A program made the position numbers and the translations under genes. Positions 22,581 through 33,640 of a stretch of DNA of 64,000 bases are shown one piece after another. The notes beneath the pieces are model-generated. The model saw nothing but the letters and a program-made list of their open reading frames with translations. It was not told the origin of the DNA and did not search any database. This stretch comes from Hyposmocoma kahamanoa (lineage: Eukaryota > Arthropoda > Insecta > Lepidoptera > Cosmopterigidae), in the NCBI RefSeq assembly GCF_003589595.1, contig NW_020655294.1, forward strand, positions 780,089 through 844,088, in the 5' to 3' direction. Every line of letters starts with the position of its first letter. Positions within the stretch are counted from its first letter, which is position 1.

Positions 22581-23504
22581 AAAATTAATCAAAATAGCGA
22601 GTGGAGGTTAGTTCTTTTGGTGTTATTATCTTACGCTGGGTAAACTAAAAGAGATACATCAAATTAATGTATCACAGAATTGTAAATATTTAGTAGATCA
22701 ACAAAAAGTCCATGAAAGCATTTGTCTGTGTCGTAAGAATAACGAACTGTAACAATTTTTGTCTTTTAAAAATAATTGTGGATAGGGGTGAGGGTCCCAT
22801 CAGGGATTGAAGCTACTCAAAGGGGTATATATCCATATCCGGAACGTACTTACTAACCTAATTTTAAGACAAATTGTTACCAATTAACTACTTATAATCC
22901 TATGGATGATGTCTGACATAAATAATATTTTATTTCATTTTTAACATATATGTATATACACTAGTTAATTATGGTACCAGCTAAATGCTTGTACGTTCTT
23001 TTATAAAATCTATTTTGTCTTGTGTATGTAGCTTAATTGGTTTAATTGGTTAATTAAGGAATGTTTCTTTGTGTTGTTCGGTCTTCATATCAACAATAAT
23101 AAGTATTTTCACAAAAAAATATACAAATGTCATTATTTTATGCTTAATTAAGATAAAATATGTTATTTGGATCTTAAGTAAAATTGGATACATTGTATTA
23201 AACTTGCAAGCAGAAGTGCAAATATTAATGGAATTTAAATATTTGGTCTCTATAGTTTCAAATAAATGTACAACATAATTTGTAAATTCTACGTATTCCT
23301 ATTACTATAGAGGCAATGTGTCAAAAGACATTTTGCCAATTGTAATTTAGAGGTATGTTCTTGTAACAATTTCATTTCTGTTGGAGATGTATTGAAATAA
23401 TTGTACACAACGTTGAAGCAGGTATAAAAGATTCACAATTTTGAAATGACTTCATACAAACTGTTGACAAATACGCAAATGTCCCTAACGTACATGCAAA
23501 GACG
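22581..23504. other. no recognised feature
   Basis: AT-rich with repeated TTTAATTGGTT at about 23030-23052. Nothing else. Confidence 0.35.
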
Positions 23505-23715
23505 TAATGGCGTCCGTGTCGAGTGACTTGCAGTCCGGTTTTCATGGTGTCGCCATCTCTGAGGTCCCTGGTTCGATCCCTAACTAACTAACTAACTTTT
23601 CTATATTGTCTGGGATCTGGGTGTTTGTACTACCATCGTCGTTTTCGATTTCGATAACACAACTGCTTTAGTTACTTATTTTGGGATCGGAGCAACGTAT
23701 ATTGTCTAATATAAT
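23505..23715 (+). mobile_element. SINE F, best copy
   Basis: tRNA-like head 'GTGTCGAGTGACTTGCAGTCC…' with box-B-like CTGGTTCGATCCC (23570-23580), a (TAAC)4 run, body 'TTTCTATATTGTCTGGGATC TGGGTGTTTG' and tail 'GGGATCGGAGCAACG…TTGTCTAATAT'. This layout defines the family seen at 35190-35390, 43606-43800, 38942-39412 and 11402-11935. Confidence 0.7.
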
Positions 23716-23869
23716 ATAGTCAATTATTTGGTCAAGTGTGAGTTATCCATAAAAATGACTACACTAAAAAAAAACAAAAATATAGAAGTTTGCTGCTGTC
23801 ATCGAACCATTCGCCGCAAAACGCCAGAATAAAATTCTTCTGAACCTTATAAATTCTAAAACTACGCAG

Positions 23870-24163
23870 TTGCCCCACAGTACCCCGTAGCTGAGCATGG
23901 ACGAAACCTAGCCGACAGTTTACCTTAATCTTCCTAGAGTGTAAACAAATTTGTATAGCTTTCTAGATTGCTATCGGCTTCCTCCGTTTTCTCATAACTA
24001 GCTACCGAATTGCCTCACAGTAGAAGACTTTAGCTGAGCACAGACGAAACGTCGCCGTGAAGGTCGTCGACGCAGCTTCTCGAGAGATAGTTTCCTTAAG
24101 TCTTTGTAGACAGTAAACAAATCTGTTTAGCCTTCTAAGCTTTCACCGTTTTCTCATAGATGA
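23870..24163 (+). repeat. diverged tandem duplication (two units of ~136-154 bp)
   Basis: Unit 1 (23870-24005) and unit 2 (24010-24163) share in order: TTGCCxCACAGTA, TAGCTGAGCAxxGACGAAAC, AGTTTxCCTTAA, AGTAAACAAAT or equivalent, TTCTAxxxxxCTxTC and CCGTTTTCTCATA. Unit 2 has about 20 extra bases (GAAGGTCGTCGACGCAGC). No coding frame spans it. Confidence 0.75.
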
Positions 24164-25001
24164 CAATTACAATAACCTATACTTTCTAATTTGTTTCTCA
24201 AGTAACGTTACCAACAAGCTACCACCTAATCACTGTATGTTCCCGTCAGCTAGAGGAAGGCTGTGCGATTAACGCAAAAACCCGGAAAGTTGCTTTCTCA
24301 TCCCCTTGATGAACCATTTCACTGTCAGCCATTTTCAACTCGTTTACGGGGGATGTTTTGTTGCTTTTCATACAGAAAACCATGTTGACGTTTTATAGCT
24401 GTAAAAAATTACAATGCAATGTAAATTCTTTACAAAAAAAGGTTTCATTTTCCATTGTTTTTTTTTATATTAATAAGTCTGTAAACGGATACGGGATATT
24501 TCGAAATTCTTGTTAAAGCAAACTTGAGAATCGAACATATTATTTTTTCGCAGAAAACGTGCTTCTAAGCAACGTGTGTTACGCAAACTAAGCACTTCTA
24601 CTGTATGTTCTTTGATTTATACCATAATTGGCAAAATACTGAGAACTTCACTCGTTCCAAAGGTTAGCAACACTTTTTCTTTCAATTTCTTCTTTCTTTC
24701 GATCAGTTCAAATCCGGGAATGATGTGTGCACAAAACATACTAAGTAACAATTGTACAAAACACATACATAAATAATTAAGTTCTGTTAACAAACGCCGT
24801 ATGATACGCTGGAAAAGATAAGTTATATTATAGGAGACACTAAATTGCCACAATTAGACAAGTTCTTCAAAGTTCAAGTAAACAGTTGTTTTTTCTACGA
24901 TATATATTTTCATGACAATGTTTTTTTTTCATTATTAGCGAGAGGTACTGCTACTAAACAAACACAAATGTACGTGACTCAGATTTTTTTATACAACTAA
25001 G
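24164..25001. other. no recognised gene
   Basis: Overlapping short frames on both strands (24576-24853) have no motif. Confidence 0.35.
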
Positions 25002-25266
25002 TGACGGAACGAACAAGTCGTGCAACTGGTGGTAAGCGACACGGCTGTCCCTAACAGTTACAGTACCACTCAGAGCTTTGAATCACAAAGATCTGAGGGG
25101 CACTGAGACGTAAATATAGTCTCATGTGACTGTAATTTCACTAGCACCCCTACTCTTCGAAACCGGAACGCAGTATTGTTCATATTACTGCTTGACGGCA
25201 AAAACAGGCAAAGTGGCAGGACTTCCCTGGACGAACTCTTTCACAAGGAGCTCTACTGCTGTAATT
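25002..25266 (-). mobile_element. repeat A, near full length
   Basis: All blocks are present from 'AAGTGACGGAACGAACAAG' to 'CAAGGAGCTCTACTGCTG', with a small loss around 25110. It is directly followed by the 3' part of SINE C. Confidence 0.85.
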
Positions 25267-25267
25267 T

Positions 25268-25327
25268 TGGTTGTTTATGTGTGTTTCCATGGCACCCGCG
25301 ATACAGGGTTTCCCTAGTGCGGGGCAA
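25268..25327 (+). mobile_element. SINE C, 3' fragment
   Basis: 'TTGTTTATGTGTGTTTCCATGGC' region and 'GATACAGGGTTTCCCTAGTGCG' are the body end of SINE C (compare 40620-40672). The tRNA head is missing. Confidence 0.7.
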
Positions 25328-25660
25328 CGAGTGAGTTGCGGTGTTCTATGGCAATGACACTGCTGGACGGCCTTCCGCATTTGTGCCAGAAGCGACACAC
25401 CACAAAAATCCAACCGCCTCAATCTACTAGCGAGGCTGACTGGAACTAACCTGTTTGCAGACAAAGCAATTGGGTTTATTTTCGTGGATGACACATACGA
25501 GTACCACATTTCAGTGATCTCGTGGGCTAGATCGTGATCCTTCCAACGTGTCTCGGTTTCGGCTTTCAAGAGACCCTCATCATACGGAATGGTAATATCC
25601 ACAAGAAATACCCTAGAATGCGATAGATCCAATATCTCTTCATCAGGCTTATAGAATAGT
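25328..25660 (-). mobile_element. R4/Dong-like LINE endonuclease C-terminus, relic
   Basis: Minus frame: LSHSRVFLVDITIPYDEGLL, KAETETRWKDHDLAHEITEM, then LSANRLVPVSLASRLRRLD. It aligns with the better copy at 36440-35920, in the part after the KPD motif of the restriction-like endonuclease domain that R4/R2-type elements carry. The KPD itself is lost ('…DEEILDLSHS'). A TTATTATTATTATTAAAA run abuts its upstream edge (25661-25677). Confidence 0.7.
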
Positions 25661-25677
25661 TATTATTATTATTAAAA

Positions 25678-27184
25678 CCATAGGTACATGCTATCACAGA
25701 GATTAAAATCGTCGACTGAATTCACAAATAACCGTTATTAGAATTGTTATATTGAACAAAAACCTTCCAGTAATCTTGAATACGATCTCAAAACCTCACT
25801 TTGTGACAATCAAACGCCAAGTTCGAAATAACCGAATATCCTTGAGCATTATAATGTAGCTTTATTGCTAACGGTATTTTTGGAGGGTTATTCTATAGGA
25901 AAATTTATCTACCTGGTGCAACCCTTGACCTTTTCATGGTCCTATAAATCGTCCTGATTATTGAGTATTTCTACCACTTAATTCTCCGCAATTTCTTAAT
26001 TAAATCTCTTTGTCCCAGTAGACGGCGTTCAGTCTAATCCAGTTGATGTATTCGCATAGCTTGGCTGTTAAACACTAAGGAGCTTAATACAAAGCTTTCG
26101 AGCTTAATTCCCTATAGGATAAACTTAGGAAAGAAACTTTATTGATTGATTATGTACAAGGTAAACATTCATCATTCAATCATGGCAGATATACAAGGTT
26201 TAACCAGATTTAGTCAAAAACCAAATAACATTTGAAACAACAGATACTCTTCAAATCATAAAAGATTGTGCTCTTTCGTACGTAATATAAATTAAGCCTT
26301 TATTACTAAAGTCTAATCGTCAGAGTTCTGGAACGAAGAAAATATACATGACGGGGAATGGCGCCAGTGGCCATTTACGGATAAACTGTCTTCCATAATT
26401 GCGGCGGTTTAGAATTTGGAACAATAATCAGATTATTTTGTATACTTAACTTCTATACACTTCGCTGTGGAAATATATCACGATTGATGTAATTTTAATG
26501 AGGATTCACATCAATGCCATTCCAAATCATAATAAAATGTCAGCCGGCATTTTCACCGCCTGCGCAGCCGCATTTTCACGTTGGCTAATCTGTCAAGGCA
26601 GGAGCCCTAACATTGCACGTCTTTTTTGTCGTCGTGTACTTTCAGGCGTAGTGAGCTGCTTGAATAGTTGATTTGGATGATGTCGTAGCAGGGTTCTCTA
26701 TATATTACCACTGGAGGCTATTTGTTTTCAGTGGGCATGGGCATCGCAAAGAAATTCGTGGATCTCCATTGTTTTAACAGACGACTAGTGCTATGTAACG
26801 CAAGTGCATCGCAAAATTATGCGAATGTCCTCGTTGTTTGTATTCAAAAAATAACACAAAGAGTATCTGCTAAATCTTCAAAAATACCCATCGTTGCTGT
26901 TAATGTGCCGGGGACATATGCGTTTTAGTTTAATATTGTTCGTCTGTTTAATTGTAATCAAACTTCTCAATAAATTAATTAAACCTCATTTTATAACTTT
27001 GTCTAATTAAATGTACACACGTTCCTATTTTATTATATTAATTTCCATTCAATTGTATTGTTGCGCATGACATGGTACTTATTAAATGGTAACTACATTA
27101 ATGTTTTGTTTTTAAATTAATATAATTATGTGCTTGTGTCATTCAATGTATTCAGTGTGGCCTACTATGTTATCACGTGTGTTC
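25678..27184. other. no recognised gene
   Basis: One 68-codon plus frame (26722-26928) lacks motifs. No shared repeat seen. Confidence 0.35.
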
Positions 27185-27400
27185 TGTTGCCGGATCCGCT
27201 GAAAATCAGTGTCGTAGCACTTGAATGTGAGACGACAACAAGCTGAGTGGGTCACGGCTTCCTTGGCAGCACAACACACACGCTTTGTACTCTATATATT
27301 ATATGTATTTAGTTTCAAATCCTTATCAGTATTATTATTATATTATTATTATTATAAAATACATGTGTACTGTGTTTCAAGAAATAAATTATTTCTATTC
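27185..27400 (+). repeat. LINE 3'-UTR-like segment
   Basis: Blocks shared with 19490-19560 (GCTGAAAATCAG, GCTGAG, TTGGCA…AACACACAC), then an (ATT)n run at 27332-27353 and AATAAATTATTT at 27384. Confidence 0.4.
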
Positions 27401-27515
27401 TATTCGAATGTGTGCGTCCGTACACGGCGCGCGGGCAGGCGCGCACACATACAAACCGCGCTGCTACGTTTGTATGGAGTTACCTTACTTGTTCTTATTA
27501 TACTGTGGTCGCATT

Positions 27516-27702
27516 GTCACTCAGAACTATAAATCTGAGGGGAACTGCCTCTGCGCCCGTCACCCTGAGACATAAGTTGACAAGTCCCATGTGCCTGTAA
27601 TTTCACCAGCACCCTTACCTTTCTAAACCGGGACGCGGTAATGCTCATATTGCTGCCTGGTGGCAGAAATAGGAAAGGTGGCAGTACTTCTCTGGATGAA
27701 CT
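27516..27702 (-). mobile_element. repeat A, lacking the tail part
   Basis: 'TCACTCAGAACTATAAATC…CGTCACCCTGAGACATAAG…GTGCCTGTAATTTCACCAGC…GGTGGCAGAAATAGG…CTGGATGAACTC'. High similarity to the consensus, truncated at 27516. Confidence 0.85.
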
Positions 27703-27827
27703 CTATTTGTGTCATAATATATTTGTTCGAAATTAAAAAAAATGTCAAACTAACAAGATTTACTACTCTAAAATAATTTTGGCGACTAAATTCACGTTAA
27801 CAATTGACACTATTTTTTTTTTCTTTT

Positions 27828-28030
27828 CAACGCACGCACTCAAAGCCCCGCACTAGGGAAACCCGGTATCACGGGTGCTATAGACATATCCATAGACAAC
27901 CACAAATGACATCCAAACTCGCGTGGGAAATAAATGTAGGCCATGTGAATATTTATCCCGGAATCGTACCCAGGACCTCGCGACAGTCCAGGATGGTAAT
28001 CGTTAGGCCGTCGAGGCAGTTAATTGTACA
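27828..28030 (-). mobile_element. SINE C, full copy
   Basis: Body 'CGCACTAGGGAAACCCGGTATCACGGG' region and tRNA-like head complement 'CGGAATCGTACCCAGGACCT…TAATCGTTAGGCCGTCGAGGC'. Inverse of the copy at 40492-40700. Confidence 0.75.
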
Positions 28031-28480
28031 AGCATAGTGAAGTAATGACTAGCTGCTTCTCCTTCTTTCAATACATGTATTGTAAGTATGTGGGAATATA
28101 TTTAGTAGTTGTATGTTATTATATTATATCAATTTTATGTATGTATGTATATTTATAACTATAATGTGTTGTTTAATAATTTCTATATGTATGTGTAAAT
28201 GTTTATATCTAGCACCCCCGCTTTTATTCATGTTTAGTCTCTCTCCATCCTAAGGTTGTCTGAGAGAAATCGCTGTAAGCGATAAGACCGCCAATATGTT
28301 ACCCTGCTAATGTATTTAATTTTTCTCCTGTGTCTAATCTCTCTATGTATGTGGTGTAAATATACCTACTTACTTATATAATGATATGTAAACAAGCCAT
28401 TAGTTTTACTCTTAGCATATATGCTATGTAAAATATTTTATGTATAGGTGTTGGTTTTTTGATAAATAAACAAACACTGA
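28031..28480 (+). repeat. LINE 3'-UTR-like segment
   Basis: Contains 'CTCTCTCCATCCTAAGGTTG…GAGAGAAATCGCTGTAAGCG…GATAAGACCGCC', a signature I recall from 3' regions of insect LINEs, in AT-rich context with (TATG)n runs at 28137-28148. Only this copy is present. Confidence 0.4.
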
Positions 28481-28558
28481 AGATGAAGAAGCAGAAAAAG
28501 TTAATATCCAGTTCTTAAGTTTATGGTGGTACTACTCATATGAAATGAAATTTCAAGA

Positions 28559-28743
28559 CAGTTTTGAAGGGTAACGGTGCTGGTGAAATTATAGGCACAT
28601 AAGACTTGTCTCAGGGTGACGGGCACAGTGGCAGTGCCCCTCAGATCTTTACGATTTAAAACTCCAAGTGGCAATGCAACTGCTATGGACAGGCGTGTCG
28701 CTTACGCTTATTCGTCACATCACATGGTATAATAAAAAAAAAA
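28559..28743 (+). mobile_element. repeat A with A-rich tail
   Basis: Sense-strand copy from 'AGTTTTGAAGGGTAACGGTG' through 'TATGGACAGGCGTGTCGC' to 'CACATGGTATAATAAAAAAAAAAC'. This is one of the clearest examples that the family ends in an A-rich tail, as retroposed copies do. Confidence 0.85.
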
Positions 28744-28822
28744 CGATAATATTTTATCACGTATGTTTCTTTTTCCAAACAAACGTTTCTAGTCCTTTAC
28801 AATTGTCGTAGCCACGGTTGAC
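28744..28822 (+). mobile_element. MITE N fragment
   Basis: 'TTTTTCCAAACAAACGTTTCTAG…CCTTTAC…CCACGGTTGACTC' matches the core of 803-938, without inverted ends. Confidence 0.5.
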
Positions 28823-29282
28823 TCTAAAAAGTTAAATTTTAATTACATCAATGAAATGGTACGCGAGAAATGTATTAAATAAACCATTCGATGGAAATGG
28901 ATTAACACAACAATCGTCCACTTTCGTAAGCTCGAATAGTTTCAAAGCATGGATTTTATAAAGTAACATTCTACTCGACCAAAATGTTACCTTACGTGTC
29001 TTATTCACCGTATATGTGGTAACCAAAAAACAGGAGTGTCCTATCATAAAAACAAACGAGAGGGTTAATCGGGCATCCCGAAATTACTCACAAGACCCTT
29101 TTTATCGTATATTTTCTTATAATATCTTCATAAAGTTTGCATAGGCAGATGATATATTATGAGATTATTACATTTTTTTAACGTCGATAAACTTTGTGTT
29201 ATGAGTCTTTATTCTTCAGCTACACTAAATAGATTTTATAGAGTATTTAGTGGTGATAATACAGTTTCGTCATTTCAATTAG
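28823..29282. other. no recognised feature
   Basis: A 71-codon minus frame (29047-28832) has no motif. Confidence 0.35.
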
Positions 29283-29375
29283 AAGCAGTACAGTTCCTTG
29301 TGAAAGAGCTCGGCCAGGGAAGTACTGCCACCTTATCTATTTCTGCCGCCAAGCACTAACGGAGCATTATTGCGT
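29283..29375 (+). mobile_element. repeat A, 5' fragment
   Basis: 'AGCAGTACAGTTCCTTGTGAAAGAGCTCG' region through 'TATTTCTGCCGCCAAGCAC'. Ends near the CAGTAATG hairpin. Confidence 0.75.
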
Positions 29376-29624
29376 TGACCTTCGCGATACGAAAGTTTGT
29401 CTTTTAAGTATTTACTACATAATATGGTACTCAATGTAAGTGTAGAATAACTTATTCAGTGAGATGAGATGAAGGATGCTAATGAGTGTTGTGTTTAGTT
29501 GCCGTTTTGAAGGCAAGATATGTTCTTGTTAAGGTAGGTGTTCTTTGTTTAGGGCCGGCTTTACTAACGACTATTTTAACGCCTCAAAAGGTACTAATAT
29601 AGAAGTCCATAGGTGGTGGTTTAG

Positions 29625-29830
29625 AGTAGCAGTAGAGCTCCTTGTGTAAGAGTTTGTCCAGGGAAGTACTGCCATCTTACCTATTTCTGCCGCCAAGCAT
29701 TAATGTGAGCATTATTGGGCTCCGGTTTTTAAAGGGTGCTGGTGAAATTACAGGCACATGACACTTGTCAAGTTATGTCTCAGGGTGACGGGCGCAGTGG
29801 CAGCTCTGAGTGAGACTGCAACCATTGTTT
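29625..29830 (+). mobile_element. repeat A, internally deleted
   Basis: From 'TAGCAGTAGAGCTCCTTGTG' to 'GGCGCAGTGGCAGCTCTGAG', then 'ACTGCAACCATTGTT'. The CAGATCTTTGCG block is missing. A copy of element B starts two bases later. Confidence 0.85.
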
Positions 29831-29831
29831 A

Positions 29832-30411
29832 ACGGCTCATGCGATGCGCTCCTCCTACCGCAAAATGGCGGCTATTTGGTTTCGCAAATTAGAAAAGCAT
29901 TCAGTTTAAATACAAGTTTTTATAAATAAAAATTATTATTCTGCATTGCTAAATAAATACCCTCCGTACTACTAACAAAAACATCTCAAATAAAGGCAGT
30001 ATTACACCGCAAAACCTGCACTTAAAAAGCACTACTGAAATTTTTGGTGTACTTGGTTAAATATGATAATATTCCGTTTGAGTGGTTCTAACGTTTACCA
30101 TGAAATTACTCCTTAAAGTATAGTTTATAAACATTTATATTCAGGGTAAACTTAAAAAACGCTACTTACGGTATGTTTTCAATAAATAAACACCGAAATC
30201 ACCAGCCCAAACAATAACACACACGATTGTCGTGACGTATCTTTGAAGTTGTTTATTTTTTTTAAATGACAGACCCAGGCATTAAAAACTTTATGGTTTG
30301 CTAGAGTAGTTACCGAAATAGCAATTAATATTAGTTCTTTTACCTGTTTTAACTTCGATATCCGATAAATCGGTATAAAATCATCACAGGCACCTCTATC
30401 GGGTGAGCGGA
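29832..30411 (+). mobile_element. 610-bp element B, copy 2 (~30 bp internal deletion)
   Basis: Begins ACGGCTCATGCGATGCG, preceded by TA, and ends TCGGGTGAGCGGA, followed by TA. Between 'CACCTCTA' and the terminal repeat about 30 bp (the 'GGTGTGGTATGCGTCTACGG' portion) are missing relative to the other copies. Confidence 0.85.
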
Positions 30412-30558
30412 TAATAAGAACAAGTATAGTAACTCTGTAGAAACGTAACTGCGCGGCTTGTACACGTGTAACATGCTTTTCATTATTTATACGAATGTGC
30501 GCGTCATTTGCGTCTATGCGTGCATTACTTTGTACGGTTTTACCATACTTATCTTACT

Positions 30559-30640
30559 TTACTATGCTGCAACTGCTATGAACAGGTATGTCACTTAATC
30601 CAGGAGCACGACTTGCTCGTGTCATCACTTAGTATTATAA
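30559..30640 (+). mobile_element. repeat A, tail fragment
   Basis: 'TGCAACTGCTATGAACAGGTATGTCACTTA…AGCACGACTTGCTCGTGTCATCACTTAGTATTATAAAAAC' is the last ~80 bp of sense. Confidence 0.7.
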
Positions 30641-31299
30641 AAACAGAATACAGTTTAATTTCCCAGATGACGTGTCAATCGCAAAAACCAAAGAACTCGA
30701 TATACAAAGATTGTAAGATTACTGGGCACTTTGCCCCAGGCGTAAGCCTTCGATGAATTTTTTATCCTCATTTTTCCTCTTCTCCCATATTTCGAATATT
30801 ATTTTCTTTTAAACAATATCACATAAATCTCAGGGAAAGTAATCCTTACGAAATTAGAGACATATCTGTACATATTTTGGGGTTCTTTCTGATTTGATAA
30901 ACAAGTAAAACAATTTCGCGTGTATACAATAATATCGTTTACATTCTCTAATAATTCAATTGAATATATCTTTACAGTAAGTAGTACTTTGTAATAAAAT
31001 TGGTATTCTGTGAAAGCGTAATCAGGCAATAAGCCAGACTATTATTTGTAATATTAAAGGCACCAGTGGAGAGGTGTAAGGGATAGAACTCGATTTCCAT
31101 CGGCATGCGTAAAATTTTCTTCGTATTATCAAAAGATTGTACTAGACAGCTCGCATACCCCACATATTAAAAAAAAACTGTATTCAAAACTTTTGAACGA
31201 CTGTTTAGCCGTAGCGCGATCTATGACAAATCTATAAAAGTATTTCGTCACCCAGGTAGGTAACTTTACAGCTACCAGCCCTGGCGAGAGATATCTCTA
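30641..31299. other. no recognised gene
   Basis: Minus frames of 63-76 codons without motif. Confidence 0.35.
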
Positions 31300-31367
31300 T
31301 TGGCTGTAAATAAATTATTATTTAATGGATATTCAATTATTTTTTTGTGAAATTACTGCACTAGTTT

Positions 31368-31652
31368 CATTGACTTACAATTATATGGACGTCGGGTCCG
31401 CGTTAAAAGTGCCCGAACTTATAGGGCGTTAAAATCGTATACAGAGCGTCATTCACGCTTTAGTCTTCGTTTGTTCCACTGACAGCGAAGCAAGCAAAAT
31501 TAGACAGTACTGCGATGACATTACAATTTAAATTCAACGTTTTAGCTTTTTCATATTCCTTTACATGTCACTACGTTTAAATAGGTTGACTTGGGACATT
31601 TTTTTCGTGGTTTTTGTATTAGACCCGTCGTCCATTTATTTGTAAGTCAATG
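31368..31652 (+). mobile_element. hAT-like MITE K, 285 bp, 8-bp target duplication
   Basis: The ends are CATTGACTTACAA… and …TTGTAAGTCAATG, with inverted similarity continuing for about 31 bp to GACGTCGGGTC and GACCCGTCGTC. The flanks are a perfect 8-bp direct repeat, ACTAGTTT, at 31360-31367 and 31653-31660. An 8-bp duplication is the hallmark of hAT transposition. There is no coding capacity. Confidence 0.8.
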
Positions 31653-31738
31653 ACTAGTTTGTTGTAATTACAAACAAACACATGGAAAAATTCATGAAGG
31701 TTCATTCACGAAGAAGTCATTCCTGAAGAAGCTGGTTC

Positions 31739-31870
31739 CTTCCGTGGCTTAGTTGGCATAGCGTCTAGCAAGGTTTGCCAGAAGACGTCGGTTCGAATCC
31801 AGCCAGATCGAAGTATTTTTTTCTATATTCGATCTTTGCATTAATAATTATAACAAGCTAGTGGAGTAAT
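31739..31870 (+). mobile_element. tRNA-derived SINE E
   Basis: Head 'TTCCGTGGCTTAGTTGGCATAGCG' (box A-like) and 'GTCGGTTCGAATCC' (box B-like), then 'AGATCGAAGTATTTTTTTCTATATTCGAT' and an AT-rich body. Stems are too imperfect for a functional tRNA. Confidence 0.65.
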
Positions 31871-31906
31871 TTCACAAAAAATAATTTAATATCCATTAAG
31901 AATAAT

Positions 31907-32219
31907 TTAATTCAATCATGTTATTGCTGTCACAGCCATATTTTCTTTTATACAAGAACGTTGACGGGATTAGCCGTCATTGATAAACCGTTATTATTAT
32001 ATTGAACCAATATAAGCTCTACAGTACAAAGAAAAATAGTGAGATTTTGGTATGCGGCACTATTTAACTATTATTTATGAACGAGTATCCGTCATCTACA
32101 AAGGACTGCAGATCATGACATCACAAATATATACAAAAATGGCATAATTATATTACGAAAATAATTCCGAATATATTTAGGGACAGTTGTCGACCAAAAC
32201 CTAAATACCTGGTTTAAAC
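31907..32219. other. no recognised feature
   Basis: AT-rich spacer. Confidence 0.4.
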
Positions 32220-32376
32220 TAACTTGAAAAAAAGAGGAGGTTCTCAATCCGACTGTATTTTTTTAGTGTGTATGTTACGCGAAGCCAGGATTTGTGAATT
32301 GATTTTGATGATTGTTTTTGAAAAAGGGTTCTTCAGTATTAGTCCATTCAAATTTGAAGAAAATACTCCACCTCTT
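32220..32376 (+). repeat. repeat H
   Basis: 'AACTTGAAAAAAAGAGGAGG…TCTCAATCCG…TATGTTACGCGA…GATTTTGATGATTG…CATTCAAATTTGAAGAAAATAC'. Confidence 0.7.
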
Positions 32377-32737
32377 AAGGCAAATTATGGCATGTATCCG
32401 ATTTGGCACACTTTCCGGTAACCGATTGTTATTTTTTTAGTTTCTTATAATATGTACATATAAGCAAAGTTTGAAATGAATGGTTAAGTTATGTAAGCCG
32501 AGGTCAACCTTTCACCACGTCCCCTTCAAGCTTGCTCTATAAATTTTTTACGACCCTTTTTTCCAAATCACCAAACCATCTCAATATTCCCTTAGCCTCG
32601 GCAATAAATAATACATCATCTTTCAGATTGCCACGCTCTTAAATTACTGGTACTGGACTTTACTCTGTACGACTTATACCACACAAACTGCTCAACCCTC
32701 TTATTTCTACATCATTCACCCTACTTTCATACTTTTT
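32377..32737. other. no recognised feature
   Basis: Pyrimidine-rich text 32520-32750, no repeat identified. Confidence 0.4.
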
Positions 32738-32912
32738 TTAATCGACCTTTTTTACGTATGTTACGCGATAACCTAGGCATTTGTAAACCGATTTTGATGA
32801 TTCTTTTTTTTGTTGGAATAAGGGTACCTCAATATTGGTCCCATTTAAATTTTAACGAAAGATTCCACCTCTAAGGGTAGCAAAATAGGGGATACATCCA
32901 GTTTATTGGATT
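32738..32912 (+). repeat. repeat H, second copy
   Basis: 'TACGTATGTTACGCGATAACC…AAACCGATTTTGATGATTC…TGGTCCCATTTAAATTTTAACG…GGGGATACATCCAG'. The GGAGG head is missing. Confidence 0.7.
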
Positions 32913-33640
32913 TCAACAACGTTCCGTTAACCGTTTTCAATAAAACTTGGCAAATAAATGTAATTCTACAAACTTTTGAAGGTGGTTTATTTTTTGCCAT
33001 ACCCATCATTCGCTACTACATCTTAGGTTTGGAACGATTACGCCCAGATGAACAGCCAAATGTTCCTTTTTTAATATGCTTTGCTGGTTTCGTAAAAGCT
33101 TGCTGAGCACCATTTATTTGGTTTGCGGCATATTTTTGTTTTTTAAAGTGGATTAAAAACTTGCTTTTTCCGCAAATGCAGTTCCTATTTCGTATTCAAT
33201 AGCAACTGTTGATTTAAAAAAAGTATTTACGGCTATGTTCTTAAAAAACATACTCATGTAGTGATCTTCGCTAAGCTTTATTAATAGATGGAAATTATTC
33301 TGTTCTGTTTTTATTTTGTATCTTTTTCTTTATTTTTTTTCCTGAAATTTCGTTGTTTTCGTTTTCTTTTATTGGAATTTTGTTTCTTGTTTCTTTGTTT
33401 TTACAAAATCCGGGAAATATAATATTAGTAAATAAATATGGCTGTTTACAAAAATAACAGAAACAGACCAAAAAATTTAGTTGACGTAGTGTTCATTGGA
33501 GGTATCGCTTTGTTCAGTTAGTCGGATATTCCGTACGTTACATGGAATTGATAAACGACAACGTCAACTCAAGATCGTGAGATCTAACTCTTTAGACCTT
33601 GGAGTTGTTATTAATACAAAGATCGAACACTAAGAAAACT
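32913..33640. other. no recognised gene
   Basis: A 66-codon plus frame (32906-33106) partly overlaps repeat H. Otherwise T-rich spacer. Confidence 0.35.

Larger units (their letters stand above)
31316..31906. repeat. inverted arms enclosing two elements
   Basis: 31316-31362 and 31858-31906 are near-perfect inverse copies (…AGTGCAGTAATTTCAC… and …AGTGGAGTAATTTCAC…, extending through AATATCCATTAA). A third copy of the motif is at 39887-39915. The interior holds a hAT-like MITE and a SINE E copy. Confidence 0.6.

Noticed and set aside
23505..23715. CRISPR-like or direct-repeat array from the (TAAC)n run
   Set aside because: It is a four-unit microsatellite inside a SINE. There are no spacers, and the sequence is eukaryotic.
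25126..25317. 63-codon plus frame through 25126-25317
   Set aside because: It lies within repeat A and SINE C.
27221..27600. Overlapping plus frames of 62-103 codons
   Set aside because: They run through a LINE 3'-UTR-like segment, an (ATT)n tract and repeat A, with no coding motif.
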